Of a stretch of 64,000 nucleotides of DNA, positions 50,869 to 59,184 are shown piece by piece. A model generated the notes under the pieces. The model did no database searches. It was not told the DNA's origin and saw nothing but the letters and a program-made list of their open reading frames with translations. The stretch is from positions 16,052 through 80,051 of the forward strand of contig NZ_PXWG01000018.1 of the NCBI RefSeq assembly GCF_003011965.1. The letters run 5' to 3'. The translations under genes and the position numbers were made by a program. The stretch's first letter is position 1, and each line of letters starts with the position of its first letter. Source of the stretch: Streptosporangium nondiastaticum (GTDB lineage: Bacteria; Actinomycetota; Actinomycetes; Streptomycetales; Streptomycetaceae).

Positions 50869-52083
50869 TTGAGCACGTTCAAGACGGTCATGCGGCGGAT
50901 TCTGAATCTGCCGGAGCCGAAGAGCGACAAGAACGCGGCCCCGGCTCAGCAACAGCCTGCTGCACCGGCACCGGCACCCGTCCAGACACCCCCGGCGCCC
51001 GCCGGGCTCCAGCAGTGGGCGGACGCAGCGGCGCGGCTGCAGGCCCAGGACGGAGGCCCCGTGCGGGCCACCGACGCTTCCGCAGGTCAGCAGCCCTTGC
51101 CCGGATCACCGGGCAAGCCGTCGGCTGGTCAGCTTCCCTGGCAGATCGAGGATGAGAACAGCGGCACGAAGTTCGCGGTCAAGGTAGGCCGCGGTGTGTT
51201 GTGGGGTGTCGTGGCGCTCGCCGCGATCACCGGGATCCGTTCGTGGATCTGGACGCCCGAGCCGCCCAAGCCTGTCCCCACCAAGGTCGACAGCGGGCCC
51301 AACTACCCGATCCAGGAAGCGCAGGCGGTCGCCGCCCGGTTCGCCCGCGCGTACCTCACCTGGGACGATGCCGACCCGCAGGCGCGTGCCGACGCCCTGT
51401 CCCGGGACATGCCCAAGGGAACCGACACCACCACGGGCTGGAACTCCAAGGGTCGCCAGGAAGTCGTCGTTGCACAGCCCGGATCGGTCTCCGTGCTCGC
51501 CGACAAGCGCGCCCGCGTCCGGGTGGACGTCCTCGTCAAGGGCCCCGCTTCCGCGGCACAGCCGAAGCAGGACGACAAGCAGGACGACAAGAAGACCGAC
51601 GACAAGAAGAAGGACGACAAGCCCAAGCCGTCCACCACCAAGTGGATGGGGCTGGAAGTCCCCGTCGTCCAAGCGTCCGGACGCATCGTCGTCACCGGTC
51701 AGCCGGGCATTGTCGGCGTTCCCGCGAGCGGGCCTTCCGTGGCGGACCCGGAGACGAAGCCCGCCGACATGGCATTCAGCCAGCGGACCCGCGACGTGAT
51801 CGAGGAATTCTTTAAAAAGTACGCCACGGGCGAGCCGGACGCGGTGGCTGCCCCGGGCGCGTACATCCCTGCTCTCCCGGCCGGCATGACCCCGGGCGGC
51901 GTCAGGAACTGGTCCGTGGACGAGGGCAGCGGCACCGAGCGCGTCGGCACGGCAGTGATCAACTGGCAGTTGGGCGATGCCGAGCTGGAGCAGACCTACC
52001 GCGTCAAGGTGGCGCGGGTGACGTCGGCCCAGGGCGCCGAGCGCTGGCAGGTCTCCGAGGTCCACGGCGGACTCACTCCGTAG
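50869..52083 (+). CDS. TcpC/VirB8-like conjugal-transfer membrane protein
   Basis: A 404-residue protein with a Pro/Ala/Gln-rich cytoplasmic N-terminus (about 20-90), one membrane helix (about 108-126: GVLWGVVALAAITGIRSWIW) and an extracytoplasmic region with NTF2-like halves (QAVAARFARAYLTWDD and VIEEFFKKYATGEPDA), separated by a Lys/Asp-rich insert (about 230-250). This is the layout of TcpC/VirB8 scaffold proteins of Gram-positive type IV systems. Start TTG 50869 has GGAAGGG nine bases upstream; Met 50890 is the alternative. Confidence 0.8.
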   Translation: MSTFKTVMRRILNLPEPKSDKNAAPAQQQPAAPAPAPVQTPPAPAGLQQWADAAARLQAQDGGPVRATDASAGQQPLPGSPGKPSAGQLPWQIEDENSGTKFAVKVGRGVLWGVVALAAITGIRSWIWTPEPPKPVPTKVDSGPNYPIQEAQAVAARFARAYLTWDDADPQARADALSRDMPKGTDTTTGWNSKGRQEVVVAQPGSVSVLADKRARVRVDVLVKGPASAAQPKQDDKQDDKKTDDKKKDDKPKPSTTKWMGLEVPVVQASGRIVVTGQPGIVGVPASGPSVADPETKPADMAFSQRTRDVIEEFFKKYATGEPDAVAAPGAYIPALPAGMTPGGVRNWSVDEGSGTERVGTAVINWQLGDAELEQTYRVKVARVTSAQGAERWQVSEVHGGLTP

Positions 52084-52179
52084 CGCGCGTCGGCCTGCCG
52101 GGCCGCATCATGACCCGGGTCCGGGACACCGGCCCTCTTCCCTTCCGCAGCAGCACGTATCTCACCAAGGGGTAATCCG

Positions 52180-52413
52180 ATGCAACTCGCGCTGAGCAAT
52201 GGCGCCGACCTCAAGTCCTGGGTGTTCCTGGTCGCGGGAAACATCTTCCTGATCGTTCTCGCCGTCCGCGCCATCGGGCACTACGCCAAGCGTGAATGGG
52301 GCGAACTGCTCGGCCACTTCATGGCCGGTGTGGTCGTGGCCGGCTTCGTCTTCGCGCCCGACTCCTCGAAGGGCATGCTCACCGCGATCTGGAACAAAGT
52401 GGCTGGCGCATGA
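52180..52413 (+). CDS. Small TcpD-like membrane protein
   Basis: A 77-residue protein with two hydrophobic segments (about 14-30 and 46-60: SWVFLVAGNIFLIVLAVRAI, FMAGVVVAGFVFAPDS). Position and size match the small TcpD/VirB2-like membrane proteins of Gram-positive transfer systems. The AAGGGG ribosome site is clear. Its stop overlaps the ATG of the TcpE-like gene (ATGA). Confidence 0.7.
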   Translation: MQLALSNGADLKSWVFLVAGNIFLIVLAVRAIGHYAKREWGELLGHFMAGVVVAGFVFAPDSSKGMLTAIWNKVAGA

Positions 52414-53108
52414 GGGTAGGGCACACCTTCACCCGCCACTTCGACCTGGAGACCCGGCAGCACGAGCTGTTCGGCATGGACCTCGGCGAGGGCCCGTCCC
52501 GTCGCGTCCTGGTCACCGGCGCCGTGATGTACGCGGTCTGGGTGGGTGGGCTGCTGCTCATCTTCGGTGTCCCGTCGAAGTTCCTCTTCACCCTCTACTT
52601 CGCGCCTCCGGCACTGATCACCTTTTACGGGTCCCAGCGTTCGCGTCGTAACGAGCGGCGCTGGAACCTGACGCAGTGGGCCCTGGCGGTCCGCTATCTC
52701 ACGGTCGGGCACCGCCCGGTCATCAACGGCGGCCGCCGCGCCGCGGACCGCAGCGAGTGGCTGCCGCTGCGCGCTCGGCTGGGCGATCGGACCGAAGAAT
52801 TCCTGGCCATGCCCGGAATGGGTGTCTTCGAGGCCGCCCTCGGCGGCGAGCAGCCCAAGCCCACTGCCGGCCGGCCCGTGAAGCTCGATTCCCGGCCCCG
52901 TCTGTACGGGCCGGACCACGTCTACCGCGCCCGCATGCGCAGCCTGTCCGCCAAGGACCGGAAGGCCGCCGAGCAGCAGGCCGCGCAGCAGCGGGCCAAC
53001 CGGCAAGCGCAGGTGGCTCAGCAGGTATGGACGGGTGGCCGTAAGGCGCCCATGCCCGCGCCGATGGCCGCCCAGCGGGCCAGGACGGCCGGCCAGGAAG
53101 GTACGTGA
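52410..53108 (+). CDS. TcpE-family conjugal-transfer membrane protein
   Basis: A 232-residue protein: N-terminal cytoplasmic part, two adjacent membrane helices (about 38-75: VMYAVWVGGLLLIFGVPSKFLFTLYFAPPAL), then a basic cytoplasmic region (WNLTQWALAVRYLTVGHRPV) and an Ala/Gln-rich C-terminal helix. This matches TcpE proteins that help localise the secretion complex. It overlaps the preceding gene and is followed 6 bases later by the VirB4-type ATPase. Confidence 0.8.
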   Translation: MRVGHTFTRHFDLETRQHELFGMDLGEGPSRRVLVTGAVMYAVWVGGLLLIFGVPSKFLFTLYFAPPALITFYGSQRSRRNERRWNLTQWALAVRYLTVGHRPVINGGRRAADRSEWLPLRARLGDRTEEFLAMPGMGVFEAALGGEQPKPTAGRPVKLDSRPRLYGPDHVYRARMRSLSAKDRKAAEQQAAQQRANRQAQVAQQVWTGGRKAPMPAPMAAQRARTAGQEGT

Positions 53109-53114
53109 TAAGCG

Positions 53115-55679
53115 ATGAAGATCACCAAGGGCATCGCCCGCTTTCTCGGGGTCGACGGCGACCGTTCGGCCCCGCCACCCCGCTACGTCGGCCTGGCGGA
53201 CGGTCTGGTCATCACCGAGACGCACGCCGAGGCGTGGTTCGTGCTGGGCAGCTCCAACACCGACCTGATGTCGGAGTCGGCGCGCGACGGTGAGCACGAT
53301 CAGGCCAGCAGCGCGCTGGCCCGCACGCTTTCGGGCTACGACTGCCACCTGAAGGTCCTGTGGGCCCCGCTGAACGCCGAGGAGTACCGGACCGAGGCGG
53401 AGAACCTGTTCTCGGCGGGCAACTTCGCCGAGTGGGCCGACATGAGGGTCGAGCGGCTGCACCAGCTCGAGCTGCCCACGCGCATGCTGCTGCTCGGCGT
53501 ACGCATAGCCGAGCGCTCCAACCAGGCCAAGGCGCGGGGCAGCAGAGGCGTACAGGACGCGCTGGGCATCGGGTCGACCTCGGTCTCGCAGAAGGAGATC
53601 GCCCGGCTGGACGCCCTCACACGGCGCCTCGGCCGGCAGCTGGAGACGACGCCGTGGAAGGCGCAGCCGGCCGCGGTCGAGATGCTCGCCTGGATGATCG
53701 CGCGCGAGCAGCGCCGTGACACGGTGCTGCCGAATCCGGATGCCGACGGGATGATCACCGGCGCCAAGCTGGCCCAGCTCACCCGTGGCCGCGTGCTGCC
53801 CTACCCCGACCACTTGCGCATTGTCGACCAGCAGGGCGAGACCAGCACCTGGGTGGCGGTGCTCACCATGGACGGCTTCCCCGAGGAGATGGAGTCGCCC
53901 GGGGCGGGTGAGTGGCTGCGAGCCGTCGCCGAGATCACGTACGTGCCCGAGTACGGGGACGACGACGATTACGAGCAGGAAATCCAGGTCAGGCCGGTCA
54001 ATCCCGAGCCGTCCGTCCGCTTCAAGGTGATGCACAAGCGGGATGCCCTGAAGCAGATCGATGAGGTTCGCCGACTCGCCAAGGAGCAGCGGCAGAGCGC
54101 CGCCAAGCACTCCGCCGGCGAAACCGCGCAGGAGATCGAGGAGACCGAGGAGACGATGACGTCCCTCTCGCGCGACATGAAGCGCGAGGACGTCACGCTG
54201 ATGGAGGACCACCCCCGTCTGGTCATCACCAGCGAATTCTCCCTGGAGGACCTGCGGGCCCGCTGCGATGCCGTCATCGGCTTCTACGGCGGACTCGGCA
54301 TCGAGGTCAGCGTCGCCGCCGAGGAGCAGCGTGAGCTGTGGCTGGAGGCCCAGCCCGGCGACATGCTGCGGGTACCGGACCTGGTGCACACCCGTACGGT
54401 CGGCGCCTTCGCCGGATCGTGGTTCTGGGGCGGCGCGTCAGTAGGTGACGACACCGGCCCGATCATCGGTTACCTGACCGGCTCGACGCCGGGTGTCGTG
54501 CGCAACGACCTGACCGGTGGTTCCGAACGTGGCGACGCGACGACGACCGCGTTCATCGGCCGAAGCGGCCGCGGCAAGACGACCGCCATGATGCTGTCCC
54601 TGCTGGACTCCGGCTTCCGCGGCTCGTTCGTGCTGGCGCTCGACTTCAAGGGCGACATGGGCGGTCTGGTCTCGGCCGGCCAGCGGTACGGGCTCAACGC
54701 ACACGTCATCGAGACGGGTGCCCAGTACGCCGGAGTGGCAGACCTGTTCACCTTGCTGTCCGGTGAAAGCGCGGAGCGCGCGCAGACCGAGGTGCCGGCC
54801 CAGCTGGGCATCGCACTGCCGCAGCACCTGCGGATGCGCGGCGCGGAGACTCCCATCCAGAGCGCGGTCAACGAGATCATCGCCGAGGGCGACCCGGCGA
54901 CGTGGAAAGTCATCGAGTACCTGCGGCGCTCCGAGGACGAACTGGCCCGGGAGGCCGGCGACGCCCTGTACGAACTGTCGCTCACCGGCCTGGGCGCCCC
55001 CTTCATGGGCAAGCCTTCCGGCACCACGCTGATCACTCCGTCGCCCGGCATCTGGGTGGTCCAGGTCCCGGGCATCACCCTGCCGTCGCCCGACGACTCC
55101 CGCGACGACTGGTCCGTCCACCAGCGGCTCTCGGTGGCGCTGGTCCACTCGCTGCTCGCGTACGGCATCAGCATGGCGGGCCGGAAGGACCTCCGCGGCT
55201 TGCGCAAGGTCGTCGCGGTGCCCGAGGTGCACGTCCTCACGGCCACGCGCGAGGGCAGCTCGTTCCTCCAGTACATCGCCCGAGTGGGACGCGCCCTGCA
55301 CACCGCGCTCGTCGTGGACACCCAGGACCCGGAGTCGCTGGCGAGCCTCACGGGTCTCGTGGAGCAGATGACGACGGTCTTCGGCTTCCAGCTGACCACG
55401 CCCGAGCAGCAGGACGCGATGGCGGACCTGCTGGACCTGCCCAAGGACCCGCACACGCGCCAGCTCATCCAGGCCATCGGCGTGGACGTGACGCAGGAGA
55501 TCCGGCACGGCCACTGCATCATGCGTGACCGTCGCTTCAGCAGCGCGACCGTGCAGTTCGACGTGCCGTCGCTGGAGATGCTGGAGCTGCTGAGCACGAC
55601 TCCGAAGACGACGGGTGCGGTGGCGGGCCCGGCCGAGGTCTCCATGAGTAAGTCCGAACCCCAGGAGGCGATTGCATGA
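53115..55679 (+). CDS. VirB4/TcpF-type T4SS ATPase
   Basis: An 854-residue ATPase without membrane segments. The N-terminal half (about 1-440) includes a charged coiled region (KEQRQSAAKHSAGETAQEIEETEE). The motor domain has Walker A GRSGRGKTT (Lys488) and LALDFKGDMGG. The Walker B region reads KVVAVPEVHVL, with Pro before the Glu in place of the usual Asp. VirB4-type ATPases energise substrate transfer and assembly of type IV channels. The following lipoprotein gene overlaps by ATGA. Confidence 0.9.
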   Translation: MKITKGIARFLGVDGDRSAPPPRYVGLADGLVITETHAEAWFVLGSSNTDLMSESARDGEHDQASSALARTLSGYDCHLKVLWAPLNAEEYRTEAENLFSAGNFAEWADMRVERLHQLELPTRMLLLGVRIAERSNQAKARGSRGVQDALGIGSTSVSQKEIARLDALTRRLGRQLETTPWKAQPAAVEMLAWMIAREQRRDTVLPNPDADGMITGAKLAQLTRGRVLPYPDHLRIVDQQGETSTWVAVLTMDGFPEEMESPGAGEWLRAVAEITYVPEYGDDDDYEQEIQVRPVNPEPSVRFKVMHKRDALKQIDEVRRLAKEQRQSAAKHSAGETAQEIEETEETMTSLSRDMKREDVTLMEDHPRLVITSEFSLEDLRARCDAVIGFYGGLGIEVSVAAEEQRELWLEAQPGDMLRVPDLVHTRTVGAFAGSWFWGGASVGDDTGPIIGYLTGSTPGVVRNDLTGGSERGDATTTAFIGRSGRGKTTAMMLSLLDSGFRGSFVLALDFKGDMGGLVSAGQRYGLNAHVIETGAQYAGVADLFTLLSGESAERAQTEVPAQLGIALPQHLRMRGAETPIQSAVNEIIAEGDPATWKVIEYLRRSEDELAREAGDALYELSLTGLGAPFMGKPSGTTLITPSPGIWVVQVPGITLPSPDDSRDDWSVHQRLSVALVHSLLAYGISMAGRKDLRGLRKVVAVPEVHVLTATREGSSFLQYIARVGRALHTALVVDTQDPESLASLTGLVEQMTTVFGFQLTTPEQQDAMADLLDLPKDPHTRQLIQAIGVDVTQEIRHGHCIMRDRRFSSATVQFDVPSLEMLELLSTTPKTTGAVAGPAEVSMSKSEPQEAIA

Positions 55680-56254
55680 GGCGGGTTGCGGCAATAGCGG
55701 TGGCGGCGTCGGTCCTGGCGGTCGCCGGGTGCTCGTCGTCCGGTGACGGCAAGGCCGGGAGCGGAGAGTCCAGAGGCAACCCGGGCGCCGGCAAGGAAGA
55801 GCGCCGGCGGGCGGACGCGGAGGCCCAGGCGCGGGCGAAGGACGAGGCGGCGATGAAGGATGCCGCAGGCCGGTACGGGAAGGCCGACGTCGCCCACGAC
55901 GTACGAACGATGTGCAGTCTCATGACCCCGAACAAGCAGGGCGGTGACGGCGGCGTGGACGGATGCGCGGAGCGTTTCGCATATCTGGCGGACGAGAAGC
56001 CCGAGCCCGGCGTCACCGTGAGCGTCGAGGGGCTGCCGGTGGACGTAGCGCCCATCGGGAACCACCCCAAGGGGACCGGCCTGATGATCACGGAAACGAC
56101 CGCTGACGGTGCGCGGACGTCCGTTCGCCGGGGTGCCCTGCGCATGGTCAAGGTCGACGGAGCCTGGCTGGTCGACCAGAAGATGAACGTGCGGGACGAG
56201 GACATGGCCGCCGGCAGCCCCGTCCGCAACGCCCTGATGAGGCCGTCGGAATGA
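55676..56254 (+). CDS. Lipoprotein of the secretion locus
   Basis: A 192-residue protein with lipobox VAGC (MRRVAAIAVAASVLAVAGCSS), a charged Glu/Arg/Ala helix (about 35-65) and an extracytoplasmic NTF2-like segment with a Cys pair (RTMCSLMTPNKQG, VDGCAERFAYL). Proteins of this kind accompany actinobacterial T4SS loci, perhaps bridging membrane and wall. It overlaps both neighbours by four bases, so it is translationally coupled into the operon. Confidence 0.8.
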   Translation: MRRVAAIAVAASVLAVAGCSSSGDGKAGSGESRGNPGAGKEERRRADAEAQARAKDEAAMKDAAGRYGKADVAHDVRTMCSLMTPNKQGGDGGVDGCAERFAYLADEKPEPGVTVSVEGLPVDVAPIGNHPKGTGLMITETTADGARTSVRRGALRMVKVDGAWLVDQKMNVRDEDMAAGSPVRNALMRPSE

Positions 56255-58398
56255 GACTTCCCCGTATCCGGAACCTCCTCATACCCCTCCTCGGCGCGTT
56301 CACCACGCTCATGGCGACCGCGGGTGCCGCGGCGGCCGACGACAAGTTCAAGAAGTACAAGCCGGCGGGCATCGGCGATCTGCTGAAGACCCCCCGCATC
56401 GGGGAGGGCAGCGGCTCCACCCTCTATGAGCAGTACGGGTCAGGCCTCTACTACCGGCTCGACAGCGAGCTGGGGTGGAAGGACATCGGCTGGAGCATGC
56501 TCAACGGCATCGCCGATATCTTCATGGGACTGACAGTCTTCATCACTCAGTCGGCCGTGGTCGCCGTCCAGTGGACACTGAACCTCACCGACGTCAAAGA
56601 GATCCACGATGCGATCACCACGGCCATATCCAGCGCGGGCGGAACGGTCTCCGAGACCCTGCTGCCCTCGGCGCTGGCCGTGGGAGCCATGGTGGCCTGG
56701 GCCAACCACCGGAAGGCGAGCGGCAGCGGTCTGAGCCAACTCGGCTGGGTGGCGGCCTCGGGCATTCTCGCGGTGTCACTCGTGAGCACCCCCGGCGTGT
56801 GGGTCGACGGGATCGACAGCGTGCGCAAGGTCGGTTCCAGCATCGCCATGGAGGCCACCAGCGCGGGCATGAACGGCAACGCGCAGGAGCCCTTCGCGGT
56901 CAAGGGGAACCCGGACCTCGACCAGAACGATAAGAAGGACAGCGAAGAGACCAAGAAGAACAAGCTGGTCCGCAAGTCCACCGACGCGATCTGGCGGTCC
57001 TACGTCGTCACGCCATGGTGCATCGCCGAATTCGGTAACCTCGACACCTGCAAGGAGTTCGGCGAGCAAACGCTCCAGAAGACCGATAAGCCGCCGAAGG
57101 ACGACGACTTCGCCGACGCACGGCGCGAGTTCCTGAGCAAGACGCTCAGTGACTCGAAGATCGGTATACCGGCCATGAAGTGGCGGCAGGGAAAGAACGC
57201 CGGCCGTGTCACGGTCACGATCGCCGCCTTTGTCTGCGCCGCGCTGTTCGCGCTCCTCGCCGTCGCTCTGGCCTTCGCCTCGCTCGCTTCGCTGATCGGC
57301 GCGTTGATGCTGCTGCTTGCCGGTGTGGTCTTCGCCTGCCTGTGGGTGATCCCTGGTAGGCCGCGTCAGTGGGGCATGCGATGGTTCGACGCCCTGCTGG
57401 GCTTCGCCCTCCAGTCGTTCGTGAGCACGATGGTGCTGGGCGTCGTCCTGGTGCTGAACACCGTCAGCATCTCGATGCTGGGCAAGTACGGCTACTTCGC
57501 CGCCATCGGCGTCAGCATCACCAGCGCGATCGTGGCATTCAAGTTCCGCGCCGTGATGGAGAGCATCGTCGGTGTCACCGGTGCGCTGTCGCCGGGCGCC
57601 TCGGCCGCCGGTATGGCACTGGGGCGCGGGGCCAGCAGGCTCGCCGGCCGGATGGTCGGTAAGCCCGCGGGCTGGGCGGGCCGTCAGGCGGCGCGGCCCG
57701 TCAAATGGGCCGGCCGGAAGACCGGTCAGGCTGCTTGGAACGGCACCAAGTGGGCCGGCCGGAAGAGCGGCCAGGCTGCTTGGAACGGCACCAAGTGGGC
57801 CGGCCGGAAGACCGGTCAGGCTGCTATGAGCGGCGGCGCCAAAGTGGCATCCGCGGGTGCCGAGCAATTGCACAAGGCCAAGGAGCGGGGCCTGCAGGCC
57901 CTGGCCACGTGGGCCGCGGACAACCCGCCGGGAACGAGTGCTCGGATGCGCTCCTCCGACGGCCAGTCGACCGGTTCCCGTCGTGCGGACGGCAGCTCGG
58001 GAGCCGGGAGGACCATCGCCACTCTGCCGGAGCGTCGCACGGCTTCCGTGGGCAGCGTCCGTCCGCGAAACACACCTCGTGCCGGACAGCCGGATCTGGG
58101 CCGCATCCAGGTCGGCGCCGCCCACACGGGGCGGGCCACCGGAGCGCAGAACCGCGCCCGTCGTCACCCGCAGCTGCAGGCCGAAAGCGGGCAGAACGGT
58201 CCCCAATTCCGGCCGGCACGTGGGCACAACCCGCCGCCACGTCAGAAAAAGATCACCCAGTCCCGGCGGGCCGCCAACTCGGCCTCGGTCTCGGGCGGCG
58301 CCGCGAGCCGTCGTAGTGGCCCGGCCAAGGTGAATCGTTCCGTCAGCGCTCCGGCGGCGCCCGCATCCGATCGGCGCCGCCGCAGGAGGAACTCGTGA
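56251..58398 (+). CDS. VirB6/TrbL-like polytopic channel protein
   Basis: A 715-residue protein: signal-like N-terminus, then about seven membrane helices between residues 85 and 445 (ADIFMGLTVFITQSAVVAV, LLALAVALAFASLASLIGALMLL-type stretch, FALQSFVSTMVLGVVLVLNTV), then a long basic Arg/Gly/Ala/Ser-rich cytoplasmic tail (about 460-715). VirB6-like proteins form the inner-membrane path of type IV systems. The tail contains three 15-residue repeats (WAGRKTGQAAWNGTK) encoded by near-identical 45-bp DNA repeats. ATGA overlap upstream, GTGA downstream. Confidence 0.85.
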   Translation: MRLPRIRNLLIPLLGAFTTLMATAGAAAADDKFKKYKPAGIGDLLKTPRIGEGSGSTLYEQYGSGLYYRLDSELGWKDIGWSMLNGIADIFMGLTVFITQSAVVAVQWTLNLTDVKEIHDAITTAISSAGGTVSETLLPSALAVGAMVAWANHRKASGSGLSQLGWVAASGILAVSLVSTPGVWVDGIDSVRKVGSSIAMEATSAGMNGNAQEPFAVKGNPDLDQNDKKDSEETKKNKLVRKSTDAIWRSYVVTPWCIAEFGNLDTCKEFGEQTLQKTDKPPKDDDFADARREFLSKTLSDSKIGIPAMKWRQGKNAGRVTVTIAAFVCAALFALLAVALAFASLASLIGALMLLLAGVVFACLWVIPGRPRQWGMRWFDALLGFALQSFVSTMVLGVVLVLNTVSISMLGKYGYFAAIGVSITSAIVAFKFRAVMESIVGVTGALSPGASAAGMALGRGASRLAGRMVGKPAGWAGRQAARPVKWAGRKTGQAAWNGTKWAGRKSGQAAWNGTKWAGRKTGQAAMSGGAKVASAGAEQLHKAKERGLQALATWAADNPPGTSARMRSSDGQSTGSRRADGSSGAGRTIATLPERRTASVGSVRPRNTPRAGQPDLGRIQVGAAHTGRATGAQNRARRHPQLQAESGQNGPQFRPARGHNPPPRQKKITQSRRAANSASVSGGAASRRSGPAKVNRSVSAPAAPASDRRRRRRNS
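57706..57828 (+). repeat. 45-bp in-frame tandem repeat in the VirB6-like gene
   Basis: Units 57706-57750, 57751-57795 and a partial 57796-57828, nearly identical, encode WAGRKxGQAAWNGTK. Because the length is a multiple of three, copy-number change would alter only tail length. Confidence 0.9.
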
Positions 58399-59180
58399 GC
58401 AAGGACAACGGGCCGCAGAGCTCAGCCGAGTGGCGGGAGCTGTTGAACACCCCGTACGACTACCCGGAGGAGATCGAGGAGGCTCCCAAGCGGTCACTGC
58501 GCCGCCGCGCCCGCAAGGTCTACCGCCAGGGCCAGAAGGCGGAGCTCAAGCGACGTCTCGCGGAGGAGCGGCGCCGGGAGCCGGTCACCGCGGGCGGCGC
58601 GATCCTGGTGATCGTCGGGTTCCTCGCCCTCGGCGCGGCCGCCGCCCACTGGTGGCCGAACGACGGCGCCCCGGCGAAGGTCGTAACGGCGGGCAGCGCC
58701 CCGGAGACGCGGACCGAGTCGGCGTCGGGTGAGGCCGGCGGTGTTTCCGCCGCCCCTTCGGCTGCGGCCCCGGCCGTGCCGAAGGCCGACCTCAGCAAGC
58801 CGGAGAAGGCGGCGGAGGGATGGGCACGGGTCTACTGGGCCCGTAACCCACCGGTGGACAAGGACCACAAGGCCGTGGTGGAGCGTGCGGCACCGTGGAT
58901 GACTCCCGCTCTGTCCGAGAACCTCAAGAAGTTCGACGACCCGGCGTGGAACGAGATGGTCTCCAACGGTGGCGTGTCCACCGTGGACCGGGTCACCGTC
59001 GGGCCCGCCGACGACGACCGGGTGCGCAACCAGGCCGATACGCCCATGCGCGTCTGGCGCAAGGTCACCGTGGAGACGACCGTCGCGGGGTACCGCAAGT
59101 ACAACGAGACCAAGGCCCTCCTCACCGAGATCACGCGCGGCGACGACGGATGGCGCGTGGGCCGGGTCCTGGGGGTCTGA
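58395..59180 (+). CDS. Second VirB8/NTF2-like membrane protein
   Basis: A 261-residue protein with a basic N-terminus (KRSLRRRARKVYRQGQKAELKRRLAEERRR), one membrane helix (about 65-86: TAGGAILVIVGFLALGAAAAHWW) and an extracytoplasmic NTF2-like domain (AEGWARVYWARNPPVDKDHKAVV, YNETKALLTEITRGDDGWRVGRV). It resembles the conjugal-transfer scaffold type and may partner the TcpC-like protein. It is GTGA-coupled to the VirB6-like gene and 4 bases from the next gene. Confidence 0.75.
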   Translation: MSKDNGPQSSAEWRELLNTPYDYPEEIEEAPKRSLRRRARKVYRQGQKAELKRRLAEERRREPVTAGGAILVIVGFLALGAAAAHWWPNDGAPAKVVTAGSAPETRTESASGEAGGVSAAPSAAAPAVPKADLSKPEKAAEGWARVYWARNPPVDKDHKAVVERAAPWMTPALSENLKKFDDPAWNEMVSNGGVSTVDRVTVGPADDDRVRNQADTPMRVWRKVTVETTVAGYRKYNETKALLTEITRGDDGWRVGRVLGV

Positions 59181-59184
59181 ACCG

